From: Nonomuraea polychroma
GTDB lineage: Bacteria; Actinomycetota; Actinomycetes; Streptosporangiales; Streptosporangiaceae
Length of the DNA stretch: 64,000 nt
Reading direction: 5' to 3'
NCBI RefSeq assembly: GCF_004011505.1
Contig: NZ_SAUN01000001.1
Location: forward strand, 2,294,001-2,358,000
Under the pieces are notes generated by a model. That model was not told the origin of the DNA, made no database searches, and saw nothing but the letters and a program-made list of their open reading frames with translations. The position numbers and the translations under genes are program-made. Each line of letters starts with the position of its first letter. The stretch's first letter is position 1. Below are positions 63,384 through 64,000 of this stretch, in pieces.

Positions 63384-64000
63384 GTGAGCGAACCTCAACG
63401 TCCCCTCAAACCCCTCGTCGAGAACGAGCAGAGCGCGGCGCTCTCGTCTGCGGAGGTTGTGAAGGGTCACGAAGCGGCGTGGGGAGGCGAGGGTAACCTC
63501 TACCCGATCCGTCCTTACACGCTGACGTCGGCCTCGCTCGAGGCCTTCACCGTGCGGGAGCGCATCCACGTCCGGGTCGAAGGGCTCGGCGAGGACATCG
63601 TCGACTTGCACGGCATGGCGGTCTACCGTCGGCACGACCCCAAGGCCGCCGACGGCCAGCCGCTCACCTGGGCGAACTCCACCATCACCGCGCAGTTCCT
63701 GGCCCTCCAGGTGACCGGGCACAGCGAAGTGTTCGGTCAGGTCCGGGTGTCGAACTCACCGGGAAAGGCGGAGGGAGCACGGGTCAAGCCGAGCCCGCCG
63801 CCGGAAGATCACGGCATACAACCGATCAAGGACTGTATCACCATGCTCTATCCTCGGTTCGAGGTTGAAGAGCTGGGCACCACCATCGACACCGGCAGCA
63901 AGATCGTTCGGCTGGAGTCGCGGGTTGCGATGGTTCCCCCCATCGGGGACGTGTCGCGGACGTCGCAGAGCTACACGCTCTTCGACCCTGAAGGCCGTCA
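63384..64000 (+). CDS. Unknown protein (DUF6073-like), candidate UGU-selenoprotein, 3' end outside window
   Basis: GTG 63384 with AAAGG 8 nt before; open to the window end (205 residues seen). VENEQSAALSSAEVVKGHEA, LEAFTVRERIHVRVEGLGED and WANSTITAQFLALQVTGHSE suggest a beta-rich fold; a DUF6073 resemblance is from memory and unsure. The only Cys codon in the visible part is TGT at 63834-63836 (codon 151, context IKDCITMLYPRFEVE). A hairpin with the same apex as in selD follows 20 nt later. Confidence 0.75.
   Translation, partial: MSEPQRPLKPLVENEQSAALSSAEVVKGHEAAWGGEGNLYPIRPYTLTSASLEAFTVRERIHVRVEGLGEDIVDLHGMAVYRRHDPKAADGQPLTWANSTITAQFLALQVTGHSEVFGQVRVSNSPGKAEGARVKPSPPPEDHGIQPIKDCITMLYPRFEVEELGTTIDTGSKIVRLESRVAMVPPIGDVSRTSQSYTLFDPEGR
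63846..63872 (+). promoter_or_regulatory. Candidate SECIS hairpin in the unknown gene
   Basis: Outer stem CTCT/AGAG (63846-63849 with 63869-63872), internal loop, inner stem CCTCG/CGAGG (63852-63856 with 63860-63864), apical loop GTT. Apex GGTTC is identical to that in selD. Loop starts 20 nt after the TGT codon. Confidence 0.5.

Overview
The window is high-GC (about 70 percent) actinobacterial DNA. Many genes start with GTG and overlap the previous stop by 4 nt, and the families are typical of soil actinomycetes (luciferase-like flavin monooxygenases, Avi_7169/Avi_7170-type proteins, HdeD-like and HxlR proteins). A Streptosporangiaceae/Nonomuraea-like host is a reasonable guess from gene style, not a proven assignment.

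Region by region. 1-17.8 kb: two back-to-back long operons, each coding for a peptide/nickel-type ABC importer (lipoprotein, two permeases, one double ATPase) with several FMN-dependent monooxygenases, two carboxymuconolactone-decarboxylase/AhpD-type proteins, a glyoxalase-like protein and an OsmC protein. This looks like uptake and oxidative cleavage of an organosulfur or similar compound. 17.8-22.2 kb: a decayed dehydrogenase, a remnant of a TauC/SsuC-type permease, its ATPase, and a 900-residue fumarate-reductase/AprA-like flavoprotein fused to HEAT repeats. 22.2-30.4 kb: LUD protein with divergent HxlR regulator, two 5'-truncated genes, a membrane protein, an ADP-ribosylglycohydrolase, and an XRE/TPR regulator divergent from two small genes. 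30.5-46.8 kb: genomic scrap yard, with a tRNA-Pro 3' fragment (attachment site), integrase remnants, a mannitol-type PTS locus damaged by deletions (EIIA fused to a dehydrogenase, truncated EI), an intact IS256-family element with an 8-bp target duplication inside a small gene, a Tn3 remnant and a multiply broken membrane-protein gene. 46.9-56.6 kb: an intact sulfur-transfer cluster (cysteine desulfurase, ArsR-rhodanese, MBL-rhodanese, MFS) followed by a decaying second copy. 56.7-64 kb: AhpD-like protein, HxlR/SCP2 regulator, selD-selA-selB-selC, a strong terminator, then two genes of unknown function.

The most striking feature is the selenocysteine locus. The tRNA-Sec (62486-62578) has the long variable arm and discriminator G of selC, but its seven-base anticodon loop reads CTACAAA, giving anticodon ACA, which pairs with the Cys codon UGU rather than UGA. 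SelD carries TGT exactly at the catalytic Cys/Sec position (codon 20), followed 19 nt later by a hairpin with a GGTTC apex that fits bacterial SECIS geometry. The unknown gene at 63384 has a single visible Cys codon, also TGT, followed 20 nt later by a hairpin of the same design with the same GGTTC apex. Sense-codon (UGU) selenocysteine insertion is therefore a testable prediction for SelD and for a possibly new selenoprotein. The selD promoter and the promoter of the downstream unknown genes share a 23-bp operator GACTA-N13-TAGTC over the -35 element, with related sequences near the HxlR gene, suggesting that all these units form one regulon.
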